Shown here: positions 8,655 through 16,429 of the stretch, piece after piece | How positions within the stretch are numbered: the first letter of the stretch is position 1 | Layout of the letters: each line of letters begins with the position of its first letter | Assembly: GCA_023241745.1 (NCBI GenBank) | Contig: JALQCY010000003.1 | Span: 62,001-126,000, forward strand | Origin: Isoptericola peretonis | Lineage (GTDB): Bacteria; Actinomycetota; Actinomycetes; Actinomycetales; Cellulomonadaceae | Reading direction: 5' to 3' | DNA: 64,000 nt | The notes under the pieces: model-generated | The model's input: the letters and a program-made list of their open reading frames with translations, nothing else | Databases searched by the model: none | Told to the model about the DNA's origin: nothing | Position numbers and translations under genes: made by a program

Positions 8655-9710
8655 ATGGCTGGCATCACGATCCTGGACGTCGCGCGCGCGGCAGGAGTGT
8701 CCACGAGCACCGTCTCGAACCTGCTGAACGGGCGCACCGGCCGCATGCTGCCCGAGACCCGTGAGCGCGTGGAGTCCACCATCCGCGAGCTCGGCTACCG
8801 CCCGAACCGCGCCGCACGGCAGCTGCGTACGGGCAAGCCGCAGGTCATCGGCCTCGTCGTGCCGTCCGTGGGCAACCCGTACTGGGGCGCGCTCGCGCGG
8901 TACCTCGAGGCCGCCGCCCTCACCGAGGGCTACCACGTGCTGCTGTGCAACTCCGAGCGCGACCCGGCGCGCGAACGCCAGTACGTGGACGAGCTCGTCT
9001 CCGACGGCATCCGCGGCATCGTGCTGTGCTCGTCGCTGCCCTCGCTCGAGCACGTCTCCGGCCTCATCGACGACGGGCTGCGCCTGGTCGCGTTCGACCG
9101 CACCGCCCAGGTCGACGACCCGGTCGGCCTGGTCAACGTGAGCGTGGACAACACCGTGGGCGCGGAGCTCATGGGCGAGCACCTGGTGTCCCTCGGCCAC
9201 CGGAGGATCGCCTTCGTCTCGGGAGCGATCCGGTCGGTCAACCGCACCGAGCGGTTCGAGGGCTTCCTGCGCGCGCTCGAGCGGGCCGGCATCGCGCGCC
9301 CGGACGTCGTCACCTGGCCCGGCAGCAGCAGCGCCGACGGCACCTTCGGCGACGTCGAGGCCGCCGAGCTGGGCCGGGTCGCCGCCACCGAGCTGCTCTC
9401 GGGGCCGAACCCGCCCAGCGCCATCTTCGCCGTCAACGACATGACGGCCATCGGCGTCTGCCGGGCGGTGCGGGACGCGGGCATGGAGGTCGGACGGGAG
9501 GTGTCGGTCGCCGGGTTCGACGACATCGTGCTCGCGGAGCTCTACTCGCCCCGGCTCACGACGGTGCGCCAGCCGATGAAGGAGATGGCGGCGGCCGCCT
9601 TTCGCGCCCTGCACGCGCCCGAGCAGGCGCAGCCGACGGCACAGGCGACCTCCCTGCTGTTCCGCCCCGAGCTCGTGGTGCGCGACTCGACGGCCGCCCC
9701 GGTCTCCTGA
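8655..9710 (+). CDS. LacI/GalR-family transcriptional regulator (351 aa)
   Basis: N-terminal helix-turn-helix ITILDVARAAGVSTSTVSN (residues 4-22) with hinge LGYRPNRAARQLRTG, then a periplasmic-binding-protein-like effector domain (VIGLVVPSVGNPYWGAL, GEHLVSLGHRRIAFVSG, VSVAGFDDIVLAELYSPRLT). The ATG at 8655 follows CAGGAG. It is divergent to the sugar transporter/lyase operon, so it most likely represses that operon until an oligosaccharide product binds. The 18-bp dyad upstream is the probable operator. Confidence 0.95.
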   Translation: MAGITILDVARAAGVSTSTVSNLLNGRTGRMLPETRERVESTIRELGYRPNRAARQLRTGKPQVIGLVVPSVGNPYWGALARYLEAAALTEGYHVLLCNSERDPARERQYVDELVSDGIRGIVLCSSLPSLEHVSGLIDDGLRLVAFDRTAQVDDPVGLVNVSVDNTVGAELMGEHLVSLGHRRIAFVSGAIRSVNRTERFEGFLRALERAGIARPDVVTWPGSSSADGTFGDVEAAELGRVAATELLSGPNPPSAIFAVNDMTAIGVCRAVRDAGMEVGREVSVAGFDDIVLAELYSPRLTTVRQPMKEMAAAAFRALHAPEQAQPTAQATSLLFRPELVVRDSTAAPVS

Positions 9711-9726
9711 TCCTCAGGACGGACCG

Positions 9727-10554
9727 TCAGGACGCGACGTACGCGCCCTGCCACACGGTGTCGAACGGGGTGCGGGCCTCGACGCGCGCCTCGATGCCCT
9801 GCGTCACCATGTCCTTCGCGACACGGACGGCGTCGTGCACGTCCGCACCCTTGGCGAGCTCGGCGGTGATGGCGGCGGCGAAGGTGCAGCCGGCGCCGGA
9901 GACCCGCTCCTCGCCCACCTTGGGGGCGGCGAAGACGGTGACGTCCTGACCGTCGAACAGGACGTCGACGGCGTCCGGCCCGGGCAGCTCGACGCCGCCC
10001 TTCGCGATCACGTAGCGCGGGCCGTGGCCGTCGCCCAGCCGGGCGTGGATGCGGCGGGCGGCCTCGGTGAGCTCCTCCACGGACGTGATGTCGTCCATGC
10101 CGGCGAGCGTCTTCGCCTCGAACAGGTTGGGCGTCACGACGGTGGCCAGCGGCAGCACGCGCTCGCGGAGCGCCGTGTCGGTGTCCAGGGCCGCCCCGGG
10201 CTCCTGCCCCTTGCAGATCAGCACCGGGTCGAGCACGACGTGCCGCCACGGCTGGGACTCGAGGGAGCGCGCGACGACGTCGATCGTCGCTGGCGTGCCG
10301 AGCATGCCGATCTTGACGACGTCCAGCGCGTGGGTCGAGGTCGCGGCCTCGAACTGGTCGGCGATGACCTGCGGGTCGACGGGCACGAACCGGTGGCCCC
10401 AGTCGCGCTTCGGGTCGAACGAGACGATGCAGGTCAGCGTCCCGACCCCGTAGGTACCGAGCTGCTGGAAGGTCTTGAGGTCGGCCTGGATCCCGGCCCC
10501 TCCCGTGGCCTCGGACCCGGCGATGACGTACGCGAGCGGCGGCGTGATGCTCAT
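9727..10554 (-). CDS. pdxK: ThiD-family kinase, probably pyridoxine/pyridoxal kinase (275 aa)
   Basis: Ribokinase-fold ThiD family: [19 protein letters not shown] near the start, [26 protein letters not shown], and the anion-hole region [18 protein letters not shown]. The CKG and PNLFEA blocks and the overall length resemble the PdxK-type enzymes of Bacillus more than the HMP-P kinase ThiD, so ATP-dependent phosphorylation of pyridoxine/pyridoxal to the 5'-phosphate is favoured. No thi genes are adjacent. It is convergent with the lacI-type gene (16-bp gap). A -10 box 8 nt before the ATG points to a leaderless transcript. Confidence 0.85.
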   Translation of the reverse strand: MSITPPLAYVIAGSEATGGAGIQADLKTFQQLGTYGVGTLTCIVSFDPKRDWGHRFVPVDPQVIADQFEAATSTHALDVVKIGMLGTPATIDVVARSLESQPWRHVVLDPVLICKGQEPGAALDTDTALRERVLPLATVVTPNLFEAKTLAGMDDITSVEELTEAARRIHARLGDGHGPRYVIAKGGVELPGPDAVDVLFDGQDVTVFAAPKVGEERVSGAGCTFAAAITAELAKGADVHDAVRVAKDMVTQGIEARVEARTPFDTVWQGAYVAS

Positions 10555-10562
10555 GGTGGGTC

Positions 10563-10568
10563 AGCCTA
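10563..10568 (-). promoter_or_regulatory. -10 box of pdxK, leaderless
   Basis: TAGGCT on the minus strand ends 8 nt before the pdxK ATG. A TTCACC-like -35 lies about 15 bp upstream. At this distance transcription would start at or next to the ATG. Confidence 0.55.
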
Positions 10569-10624
10569 CGACGACAGGACTACGGTGAAGACTGACGCGA
10601 CGACTTCGAGGAGGTGAGCAGGGG

Positions 10625-11329
10625 GTGGACACGTCGCACCTCCTGTCGATGCTCGCCGACACCCTGGCGCGGATCGACGGCGACATGCCGCTGGCCTCGC
10701 GGCTCTGCCGTGCCTGCGTGGAGATCCTCGGGGCGGACAGCGGCGCCATGACGCTGTCGCCCTCCCCCGAGGAGAGGCTGGTGGTGAGCACGTCCGACGG
10801 CATGTCGGCGCAGATCGAGGACCTGCAGGAGGTGCTCGGCGAAGGTCCCGTGCAGCTCGCGCTCGAGCAGGACCGGCTCGTGGTGAGCCCGGTCGAGGGT
10901 GCCGCGCCGGCCGAGTTCCCGATGTTCGCGCAGATGATGGGGTCCATCGGCGGCGGCACCGTCACCGCGTACGCCGCGCCGATGCGCGTCCGAGGGAAGG
11001 TGGTGGGCGTGCTGAGCCTCTACACGACGGGCGGCCGGCTCTCCCACGGCCTGGTGGACGTGCAGTTCCTCGCCGACGCCGTCGGTTCGGCCCTCCTGGA
11101 GGACGTCGAGCCGCTGGACTGGTCGGTCCAGGCCCGTATCCACCAGGCCACGGGCATGGTGACGGCCCAGCTCAGGATCCCGCCCACGGACGCCCTGGCG
11201 GTCCTGAGGGCGCACGCGTTCGCCCGGTCGTCCACGTTGCAGGACGTCGTCGCCGACGTCCTGGCCCGCAGGCTCGACTTCGCGCGCGAAGACTCCGACG
11301 ACGAGAACCAGAGGACCGAGGAGCCATGA
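10625..11329 (+). CDS. GAF-ANTAR regulatory protein 1 (234 aa)
   Basis: Residues about 20-150 form a GAF sensor domain (SRLCRACVEILGADSGAMTL ... GVLSLYTTGG). Residues about 165-225 form an ANTAR RNA-binding domain (IHQATGMVTAQLRIPPTDAL, LRAHAFARSSTLQDVVADVL). ANTAR proteins act as antiterminators by binding paired hairpins in mRNA leaders; GAF is the usual input. The GTG at 10625 follows GAGGAGG by a somewhat long spacer. The gene overlaps the second GAF-ANTAR gene by ATGA, so both are made together and may form a heterodimer. Confidence 0.9.
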   Translation: MDTSHLLSMLADTLARIDGDMPLASRLCRACVEILGADSGAMTLSPSPEERLVVSTSDGMSAQIEDLQEVLGEGPVQLALEQDRLVVSPVEGAAPAEFPMFAQMMGSIGGGTVTAYAAPMRVRGKVVGVLSLYTTGGRLSHGLVDVQFLADAVGSALLEDVEPLDWSVQARIHQATGMVTAQLRIPPTDALAVLRAHAFARSSTLQDVVADVLARRLDFAREDSDDENQRTEEP

Positions 11330-12024
11330 CGCTGCACACCCCTGCCGAGTCCCTCGCCGGCGCGGCGGCCGAGCTCCTCCAGGAGCACGACCCTGCCGAC
11401 CTGCTGCTCCGGCTGACCCAGGACGCCGCGCGCTTCACGGGGGGCGACGCCGCCGGGCTCCTCGTCCGCTCGAACGGCGGCCCGCTCGAGCTCCTCGCCG
11501 CGACCTCGCACCAGGCGTCCCATCTCGAGCTGTTCCAGGCGCAGCGCGACGAGGGACCGTGCGTCGACGTGGTGCGCAAGGGCCTGGCCGTGGCCGTGAC
11601 CGGTCGTGACGAGATCCTCGACCGCTGGCCGGTGGTCGGTCCGGCGATCGCCGACGCGGGCTACTCCGCCGTGCACGCCTTCCCCATGGAGTGGCAGGGC
11701 GGGGTGCTCGGCGGCCTCAACATCTTCGGCCGCGAGGCCAGGCCCCTCGCGGCCGACCAGACCCGGACGGCGCAGGCCGTGGCGGACATGGTCACCCTCG
11801 TCATCGTGCAACCGGGCCACCTGCGCGCGGACGAGATCGACCGTCGGGTGACGCGGGCGCTGGGCGGTCGGACCGTCATCGAGCAGGCCAAGGGAGCCCT
11901 CGCCTACCAGCTCGGGATCGATCCGGCCGATGCCTTCGACGTGCTGGTGGAGCGCTCCGCACGCGAGGACGTCCCGCTCACGCGCATCGCCGAGGACGTG
12001 CTGCACCAGGCGCAGCAGCGCTGA
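11326..12024 (+). CDS. GAF-ANTAR regulatory protein 2 (232 aa)
   Basis: GAF domain at about residues 20-160 (FTGGDAAGLLVRSNGGPLEL, GPCVDVVRKG, GVLGGLNIFGREARPL) and ANTAR domain at about 170-230 (VTRALGGRTVIEQAKGALAY, ARREDVP-like turn, IAEDVL). The ANTAR part follows the common actinobacterial form IEQAKG. Its ATG overlaps the stop of the first GAF-ANTAR gene. The two are clearly diverged, so this is an old duplication or two separate family members rather than a recent copy. Confidence 0.9.
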   Translation: MTLHTPAESLAGAAAELLQEHDPADLLLRLTQDAARFTGGDAAGLLVRSNGGPLELLAATSHQASHLELFQAQRDEGPCVDVVRKGLAVAVTGRDEILDRWPVVGPAIADAGYSAVHAFPMEWQGGVLGGLNIFGREARPLAADQTRTAQAVADMVTLVIVQPGHLRADEIDRRVTRALGGRTVIEQAKGALAYQLGIDPADAFDVLVERSAREDVPLTRIAEDVLHQAQQR

Positions 12025-12049
12025 CGACGCTCGCGTCGGCGCCGGTCCG

Positions 12050-12055
12050 TAGGGT
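12050..12055 (+). promoter_or_regulatory. -10 box of nfo, leaderless
   Basis: TAGGGT followed by 6 nt and the ATG of the endonuclease IV gene. There is no Shine-Dalgarno sequence between them, so the gene is probably transcribed from its own promoter as a leaderless mRNA although it follows the GAF-ANTAR pair closely. Confidence 0.55.
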
Positions 12056-12061
12056 GGGCGC

Positions 12062-12853
12062 ATGAGCGTGAAGATCGGTGCCCACGTCGACCTGTCCGAC
12101 GCCGTCGCGCAGGCGAAGGAGATCGGGGCGGAGGTCGTGCAGGTGTTCCTGTCCGACCCGCAGGCGTGGAAGGTGCCGCCGCTCGCCCATCCGGGCGGCG
12201 CGGAGGCCTTCCGCGAGGAGACGGCGGCTGCGGGACTCGACGTCTACGTGCACGCGCCGTACGTCATCAACGTGGCGTCGACCAACAACCGCATCCGCAT
12301 CCCCAGCCGCAAGCTGCTGCAGCAGATCATGACCGGGGCCGAGGCGATCGGCGCGCAGGGGGTCGTGGTCCACGGCGGGCACGTGACCGCCAAGGACGAC
12401 CCTGCCGTGGGCTTCGACAACTGGCGCAAGGCGATCGACGCGCTCGAGACCGACGTGCCCGTGCTCATCGAGAACACCGCGGGTGGCGACTTCTCCATGG
12501 CCCGGCGGCTCGAGCGGATCGAGCAGCTCTGGGCGGCCGTCATGCAGGCGAACGGCGCCGAGAACGTCGGGTTCACGCTCGACACGTGCCACGCGTGGGC
12601 CGGCGGCATCGATCTCGCGACGGCGGTCGCCGACCTCCGCGCGATCACCGGCCGCATCGACCTCGTGCACGCCAACGACTCGCGCGACGTGGCGGGGTCG
12701 GGCGCGGACCGGCACGCCCACTTCGGTGCCGGGAACATCCCGCCCGAGCTGCTCGTGGGCGTCGTCGCCGCCGCCGGAGCACCCGTCGTCTGCGAGACGC
12801 ACGGCGACATGGGTCCGGACATCGCCTGGCTGCGGGAGCGTCTCGCCGCCTGA
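12062..12853 (+). CDS. nfo: Endonuclease IV (AP endonuclease) family TIM barrel (263 aa)
   Basis: The start KIGAHVDLSDAVAQAKEIGA, then VYVHAPYVINVAS, VVVHGGH, VLIENTAGGD, GFTLDTCHAWAGGIDL, LVHANDSRD and CETHGD match the metal-ligand blocks of the Nfo family in order. Endonuclease IV cuts DNA 5' of abasic sites in base excision repair. The length is typical (about 250-285 aa). A related sugar-isomerase TIM barrel is possible but less likely given the HAPYVINVAS and LDTCHAWAGG blocks. Confidence 0.88.
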   Translation: MSVKIGAHVDLSDAVAQAKEIGAEVVQVFLSDPQAWKVPPLAHPGGAEAFREETAAAGLDVYVHAPYVINVASTNNRIRIPSRKLLQQIMTGAEAIGAQGVVVHGGHVTAKDDPAVGFDNWRKAIDALETDVPVLIENTAGGDFSMARRLERIEQLWAAVMQANGAENVGFTLDTCHAWAGGIDLATAVADLRAITGRIDLVHANDSRDVAGSGADRHAHFGAGNIPPELLVGVVAAAGAPVVCETHGDMGPDIAWLRERLAA

Positions 12854-12942
12854 CAGCGAGCACAATCCGCCCGGGGCAGACGACCGCGGGGCCTGTGGAC
12901 GACGCGCGGCCCCCGCACGCGGTATCCGCCACCATCCTCGGT

Positions 12943-13156
12943 ATGACCGCGCGCGGTCAGGTACGAGAGCGCCCGGCGCGGCATGATGCAGCAGGACCTG
13001 GCGATGGCGCTCGGGCGCTCCCGCTCGGCGATCTCCGCGCGATACACGGGCCAGGTGCCCTGGTCGCTCGACGAGATCGGGCGCATCGCCGTCCTGTACG
13101 GGTGCCGCGTCTCCGACCTCCTCACCGAGGCACCGCAGTCGCGCTCGCCCTGGTGA
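12943..13156 (+). pseudogene. Short XRE-type HTH gene, apparently frameshifted
   Basis: From ATG 12983 a 57-codon frame ends at the TGA ending at 13156 and encodes a clear helix-turn-helix (QQDLAMALGRSRSAISARY, then SLDEIGRIAVLYGCRVSDLL), like the small phage/XRE regulators of actinobacteria. The frame stays open back to 12947 and reads RYESARRGMM, the usual first helix, but has no start there. ATG 12943 reads MTARGQ in the +1 frame. One base less in the G/C run near 12949-12955 would join the two. Either the gene is frameshifted, or a truncated product starts at 12983, or there is a sequencing error. Confidence 0.5.
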
Positions 13157-13198
13157 CCTGCCGGATTCGCCCGCGCACTCGGAGCGTGTCGTCGCGGC

Positions 13199-13443
13199 GT
13201 GTCGTCGCAGCGCGCGGGTTGCCTTTTCGGGTGCTGTCGGCAGACCCGGAAGCGCGCCAGGAAATCTGTCACGGTTTCGTCCCCGCACGCCCCGCCTGCG
13301 CACCCGGAGCGGCGACTGGCGGTCGCGCGCGGATCCCGCCGGGCCGGACGCTCCTCCTGGACCGGATTGGTGATCGCTCGGGCGTCGACACTCCTGGCGC
13401 GCCGACAGCACCCGAAATGACAACCCGCGCGGAGCGACAACAC
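13199..13443. repeat. 245-bp element with 43-bp inverted terminal repeats
   Basis: Positions 13199-13241 and 13401-13443 are inverted copies, 38 of 43 bases matching, with a continuous identical block over GGGTGCTGTCGGC at their inner ends. A further inner block GCGCCAGGA (13254-13262) is repeated inverted beside the right arm. The 159 bp between the arms hold no convincing gene. No clear target-site duplication is seen, although GTGTCGTCGC is tandemly repeated at the left end (13186 and 13199). A MITE-like element is one reading, a large cruciform or paired regulatory site another. Outside the HTH fragment, the 12854-13486 stretch shows nothing else. Confidence 0.6.
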
Positions 13444-13486
13444 GCCCGGCACCGTCGAGGCCGGGCCCGCCCCGGTGCGGACCCCG

Positions 13487-14164
13487 TCAGCCGGCGGCGA
13501 GGCCCGCGTCGTGCACCGTGATCGCCGCCTGGACGCGGTTGGCGGCACCGAGCTTGGTGAGGATGCGCGACACGTGGGTCTTCACGGTGGGGACGCTCAT
13601 GTAGAGCTCGGCGGCGATCTCGGCGTTGGACAGGCCGCGCGCGACGGCGAGCGCGACGTCGCGCTCACGGTCGGTCAGGGTGCCCACGCGTGCCGCGGCG
13701 GCGCGCCGGCCGTCGGGCGCGGACCCCTCGGTGACCGCCGCGATCAGCTGTTGCGCGACCCGGGGGGACAGCGTCGGCTCGCCGTCCGCCGCGGCGCGGA
13801 CGGCAGCCACGAGCCGGGCCGGGGGCGTGTCCTTGAGGAGGAAGCCCGCCGCGCCGGCCCGCAGAGCCTCGACGATCATGTCGTCGGTGTCGAACGTGGT
13901 GAGCACGATGACGCGGACCTCCGTCGCGGCGACGAGGCGGCGCGTGGCCTCGATGCCGTCGAGCCGCGGCATCCGGATGTCCATGAGGACGACGTCGGGC
14001 CGCTCCCGCGCCACGACGTCCAGCGCCTCGAGGCCGTCGGCGGCCGAGGCGACCACCTCCAGGTCCGGGTCGCCGCCCAGGATGAGGGCCAGCCCCGACC
14101 GCACCAGCGCGTCGTCGTCCACCAGGACCACCCGCGTCTTGTCGCCTTCCCCGCCCACCGTCAT
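13487..14164 (-). CDS. NarL/LuxR-type response regulator (225 aa)
   Basis: Receiver domain with VVLVDDDALVRSGLALIL, phospho-acceptor Asp in VLMDIRMPRLDG, TTFD switch region and LLKDTPP lysine. The C-terminal LuxR helix-turn-helix is LTDRERDVALAVARGLSNAE through SVPTVKTHVSRIL. The ATG at 14164 overlaps the stop of the kinase gene. It is the output of the sensor kinase upstream; the divergent ABC exporter at 15518 is the most likely target. Confidence 0.93.
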   Translation of the reverse strand: MTVGGEGDKTRVVLVDDDALVRSGLALILGGDPDLEVVASAADGLEALDVVARERPDVVLMDIRMPRLDGIEATRRLVAATEVRVIVLTTFDTDDMIVEALRAGAAGFLLKDTPPARLVAAVRAAADGEPTLSPRVAQQLIAAVTEGSAPDGRRAAAARVGTLTDRERDVALAVARGLSNAEIAAELYMSVPTVKTHVSRILTKLGAANRVQAAITVHDAGLAAG

Positions 14165-15387
14165 GCCGCCCACGGTAGCCACGCCTCCAGCAGGAACGCC
14201 GCGCCGCGCCCTTCGTGCTGCCGGTCGCCCGTGGGCCCGTAGGACAGCCGGCCACCCACCAGCTCCGCCCGCTCGGTGAGACCCACCAGGCCCAACCCGG
14301 ACGCCGGCGGCGCGGGCTCCTCGGACGCCGGGCCCACGCTGCGGACCGGGTTGCGCACCACGATCGTCAGCCCGTCCCCCGGCGCGCCGGCCAGCGTCAC
14401 CGTCACGGGTGCCCACGGGGCGTGCTTGCGCGCGTTCGTCAGCCCCTCCTGCACGATGCGGTAGGCGTGGCGGCTGACCGCCTCGCCCAGCTCGTCGATC
14501 CGCTCCGCCCGTTCGTCGAGCCGGACGTCGGCGCCGCTCGCCCGGGCCTGGTCCAGGAGCTCGGAGAGGTCGGCGAGCGTCGGTTGCGGGGGCTCCGGCG
14601 TGGTGTCCGCCTCCGCCGGCGGCGTCTCGCGCAGCACGCCCAGCACCTCGCGCAGCTCCACGAGAGCGGTGTGCGCGTTCTCCTGCACCACCGCCGCGGT
14701 CTCCGCGACCTTCTCGGGCGGCAGGTCCGTGCGGTAGGCGAGCGCCCCCGCATGCATGGCGACGAGGGAGATGCGGTGCGCCAGCACGTCGTGCATCTCC
14801 CGGGCGATGCGGGACCGTTCTGCCGTCCGCGCCTGGGTCACACGGCTCGCCTGCTCCCGTTCCGCGGTCTCCGCCCGCTCGCGCAACGATGCGAGGTGCT
14901 CCCGCCGCAGCCCGATGTACGCGCCGATCCACACGAACAGGGCGTACATGACCGCGCCCCCGAGGAGCTCGATCCAGCCGTCGTACGACTCCGGGGCGAC
15001 GTACGGGTGCAGCGTGCTGTGCACACGCCCCGCGGCGACGAACACCACGCCGACGGCGGCGATCTTCCACCACCGCCGGGTCGTGGCCAGAGAGATCACC
15101 GCGATGGTCTCGGCGCCGACCACCAGGGACGAGACCGTCGCCGCGGCGCACAGCACCAGGGCGATCGTCAGGGGTGCCCGGCGGCGCAGGAGCAGCAGCC
15201 CCAGACCGACCAGGCCGACGAGGAAGTCCAGCGCCCACTGCCCGTCGGTCATGGTCCGCTGCCCGGTGTCCACCTCCCAGGCGACGAGGACCATCACCGT
15301 CAGGCCGGTCAGGAGCGCGACCAGCACGCGCCACGTCTCCCCCCACACACGGCGGGCACGGGACGGGCGGGCAGGGGCGACGGGCAC
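14161..15387 (-). CDS. DesK-type sensor histidine kinase (408 aa)
   Basis: About five hydrophobic segments occupy residues 20-170, followed by a coiled linker and the HisKA_3 box ERSRIAREMHDVLAHRISLV with the phospho-accepting His. The ATPase domain follows, with YRIVQEGLTNARKHA (N box) and GLGLVGLTERAELVGG (G box). The GTG at 15387 is preferred because TAGGCT lies 7 nt before it; an in-frame ATG at 15423 would add 12 residues. It is coupled to the response regulator by ATGA. Confidence 0.9.
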   Translation of the reverse strand: MPVAPARPSRARRVWGETWRVLVALLTGLTVMVLVAWEVDTGQRTMTDGQWALDFLVGLVGLGLLLLRRRAPLTIALVLCAAATVSSLVVGAETIAVISLATTRRWWKIAAVGVVFVAAGRVHSTLHPYVAPESYDGWIELLGGAVMYALFVWIGAYIGLRREHLASLRERAETAEREQASRVTQARTAERSRIAREMHDVLAHRISLVAMHAGALAYRTDLPPEKVAETAAVVQENAHTALVELREVLGVLRETPPAEADTTPEPPQPTLADLSELLDQARASGADVRLDERAERIDELGEAVSRHAYRIVQEGLTNARKHAPWAPVTVTLAGAPGDGLTIVVRNPVRSVGPASEEPAPPASGLGLVGLTERAELVGGRLSYGPTGDRQHEGRGAAFLLEAWLPWAA

Positions 15388-15394
15388 GACGACG

Positions 15395-15400
15395 AGCCTA
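15395..15400 (-). promoter_or_regulatory. -10 box of the histidine kinase operon, leaderless
   Basis: TAGGCT on the minus strand followed by 7 nt and the GTG at 15387. This supports the shorter start of the kinase and a leaderless transcript. Confidence 0.5.
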
Positions 15401-15517
15401 GGCAGCGGCGGGACGCGGGGCATCCGCCGGGCGGCTGCGGCGCATCCTCCGGAAGGAGGACACGAACCATCCCCTCGCCGGACGCGGGACGGCCCCCGGC
15501 CCGGGCAGGGTGGAGCC

Positions 15518-16429
15518 ATGATCACCGTGGAGCACCTCACCAAGAGATACGGGCCCGTCGCGGCCGTGGACGACGTGTCGTTCACCGTCGAGCCCGGCCA
15601 CGTCACCGGCTTCCTCGGCCCCAACGGCGCCGGCAAGTCGACGACCATGCGCATGATCTGCGGCCTGACGCCGGCGACCTCGGGCTCGGCCCGCGTGCTG
15701 GGCCTGCCGTTCACCGCGCTCGCCAACCCCGGCCGCCGGGTGGGGGTGCTCCTCGACGCGGGCTCCCAACACTCCGGCCGCACCGGGCGCGAGGTCCTCA
15801 CTCTCGGCGCCCTCATGACCGGCGTCGACCGCCGGCGCATCGACACCACGCTCGACCTGGTGGGCCTCACCGAGCGAGAGGCCGCCCGCCGCGTGGGCCA
15901 GTACTCCCTCGGCATGCGGCAGCGCCTCGGGCTCGCGTCCGCGCTGCTCGGCGACCCGGAGGTGCTGATCCTGGACGAGCCCGCCAACGGGCTCGACCCG
16001 GCGGGCATCCGCTGGATGCGCGACCTGCTGTCCGACTTCGCCTCGCGCGGCGGCACCGTGCTGCTCTCCTCCCACCTGCTGCGGGAGATGGAGGCCGTGG
16101 CCGACCGGATCGTCGTCATCGGCCGCGGGCGCGTCGTCGCCGAGGGCCACAAGGACGACCTGCTGCGCCAGGCGGGCGCGTTCGCGCGCTCCACCGACGA
16201 CGCCGCCCTGGCCCTCGCCCTGCGGCAGGGCGGCGTCGGGGTCGAGGAGCTCGCGACCGGCGGCCTCGCCGTCGAGGCGGAGCCGCTCGACGTCGGCCGC
16301 GCGGCGGCCGCGGCGGGCGTCGTGCTCGCCGAGCTGCGCGCCGCCGACTCCCGAGGGCTCGAGGACCTGTTCCTCGAGCTCACCGCCGACGACGCCCGCC
16401 AGCAGACCCGCATGGAGGTGCCGGCATGA
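15518..16429 (+). CDS. ABC transporter ATP-binding protein (303 aa)
   Basis: Walker A GFLGPNGAGKSTTMRM, signature YSLGMRQRLGLASALLG, Walker B VLILDEPANGLDPAG and the switch His in LLSSHLLREME are all intact. The extra C-terminal 80 residues are typical of drug/bacteriocin exporter ATPases (CcmA/NatA-like). The ATG at 15518 follows GGAG. It is coupled by ATGA to the permease and divergent to the two-component system, which suggests control by that system. Confidence 0.93.
   Translation: MITVEHLTKRYGPVAAVDDVSFTVEPGHVTGFLGPNGAGKSTTMRMICGLTPATSGSARVLGLPFTALANPGRRVGVLLDAGSQHSGRTGREVLTLGALMTGVDRRRIDTTLDLVGLTEREAARRVGQYSLGMRQRLGLASALLGDPEVLILDEPANGLDPAGIRWMRDLLSDFASRGGTVLLSSHLLREMEAVADRIVVIGRGRVVAEGHKDDLLRQAGAFARSTDDAALALALRQGGVGVEELATGGLAVEAEPLDVGRAAAAAGVVLAELRAADSRGLEDLFLELTADDARQQTRMEVPA

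Noticed and set aside
9727..10554. Thiamine-pathway HMP-P kinase ThiD as the specific function
   Set aside because: The CKG and TPNLFEA blocks are closer to PdxK-type enzymes and no thiamine genes adjoin; ThiD cannot be fully excluded.
13199..13443. Intact insertion sequence or CRISPR array
   Set aside because: There is one inverted pair, no transposase frame, no convincing target duplication and no regularly spaced direct repeats.
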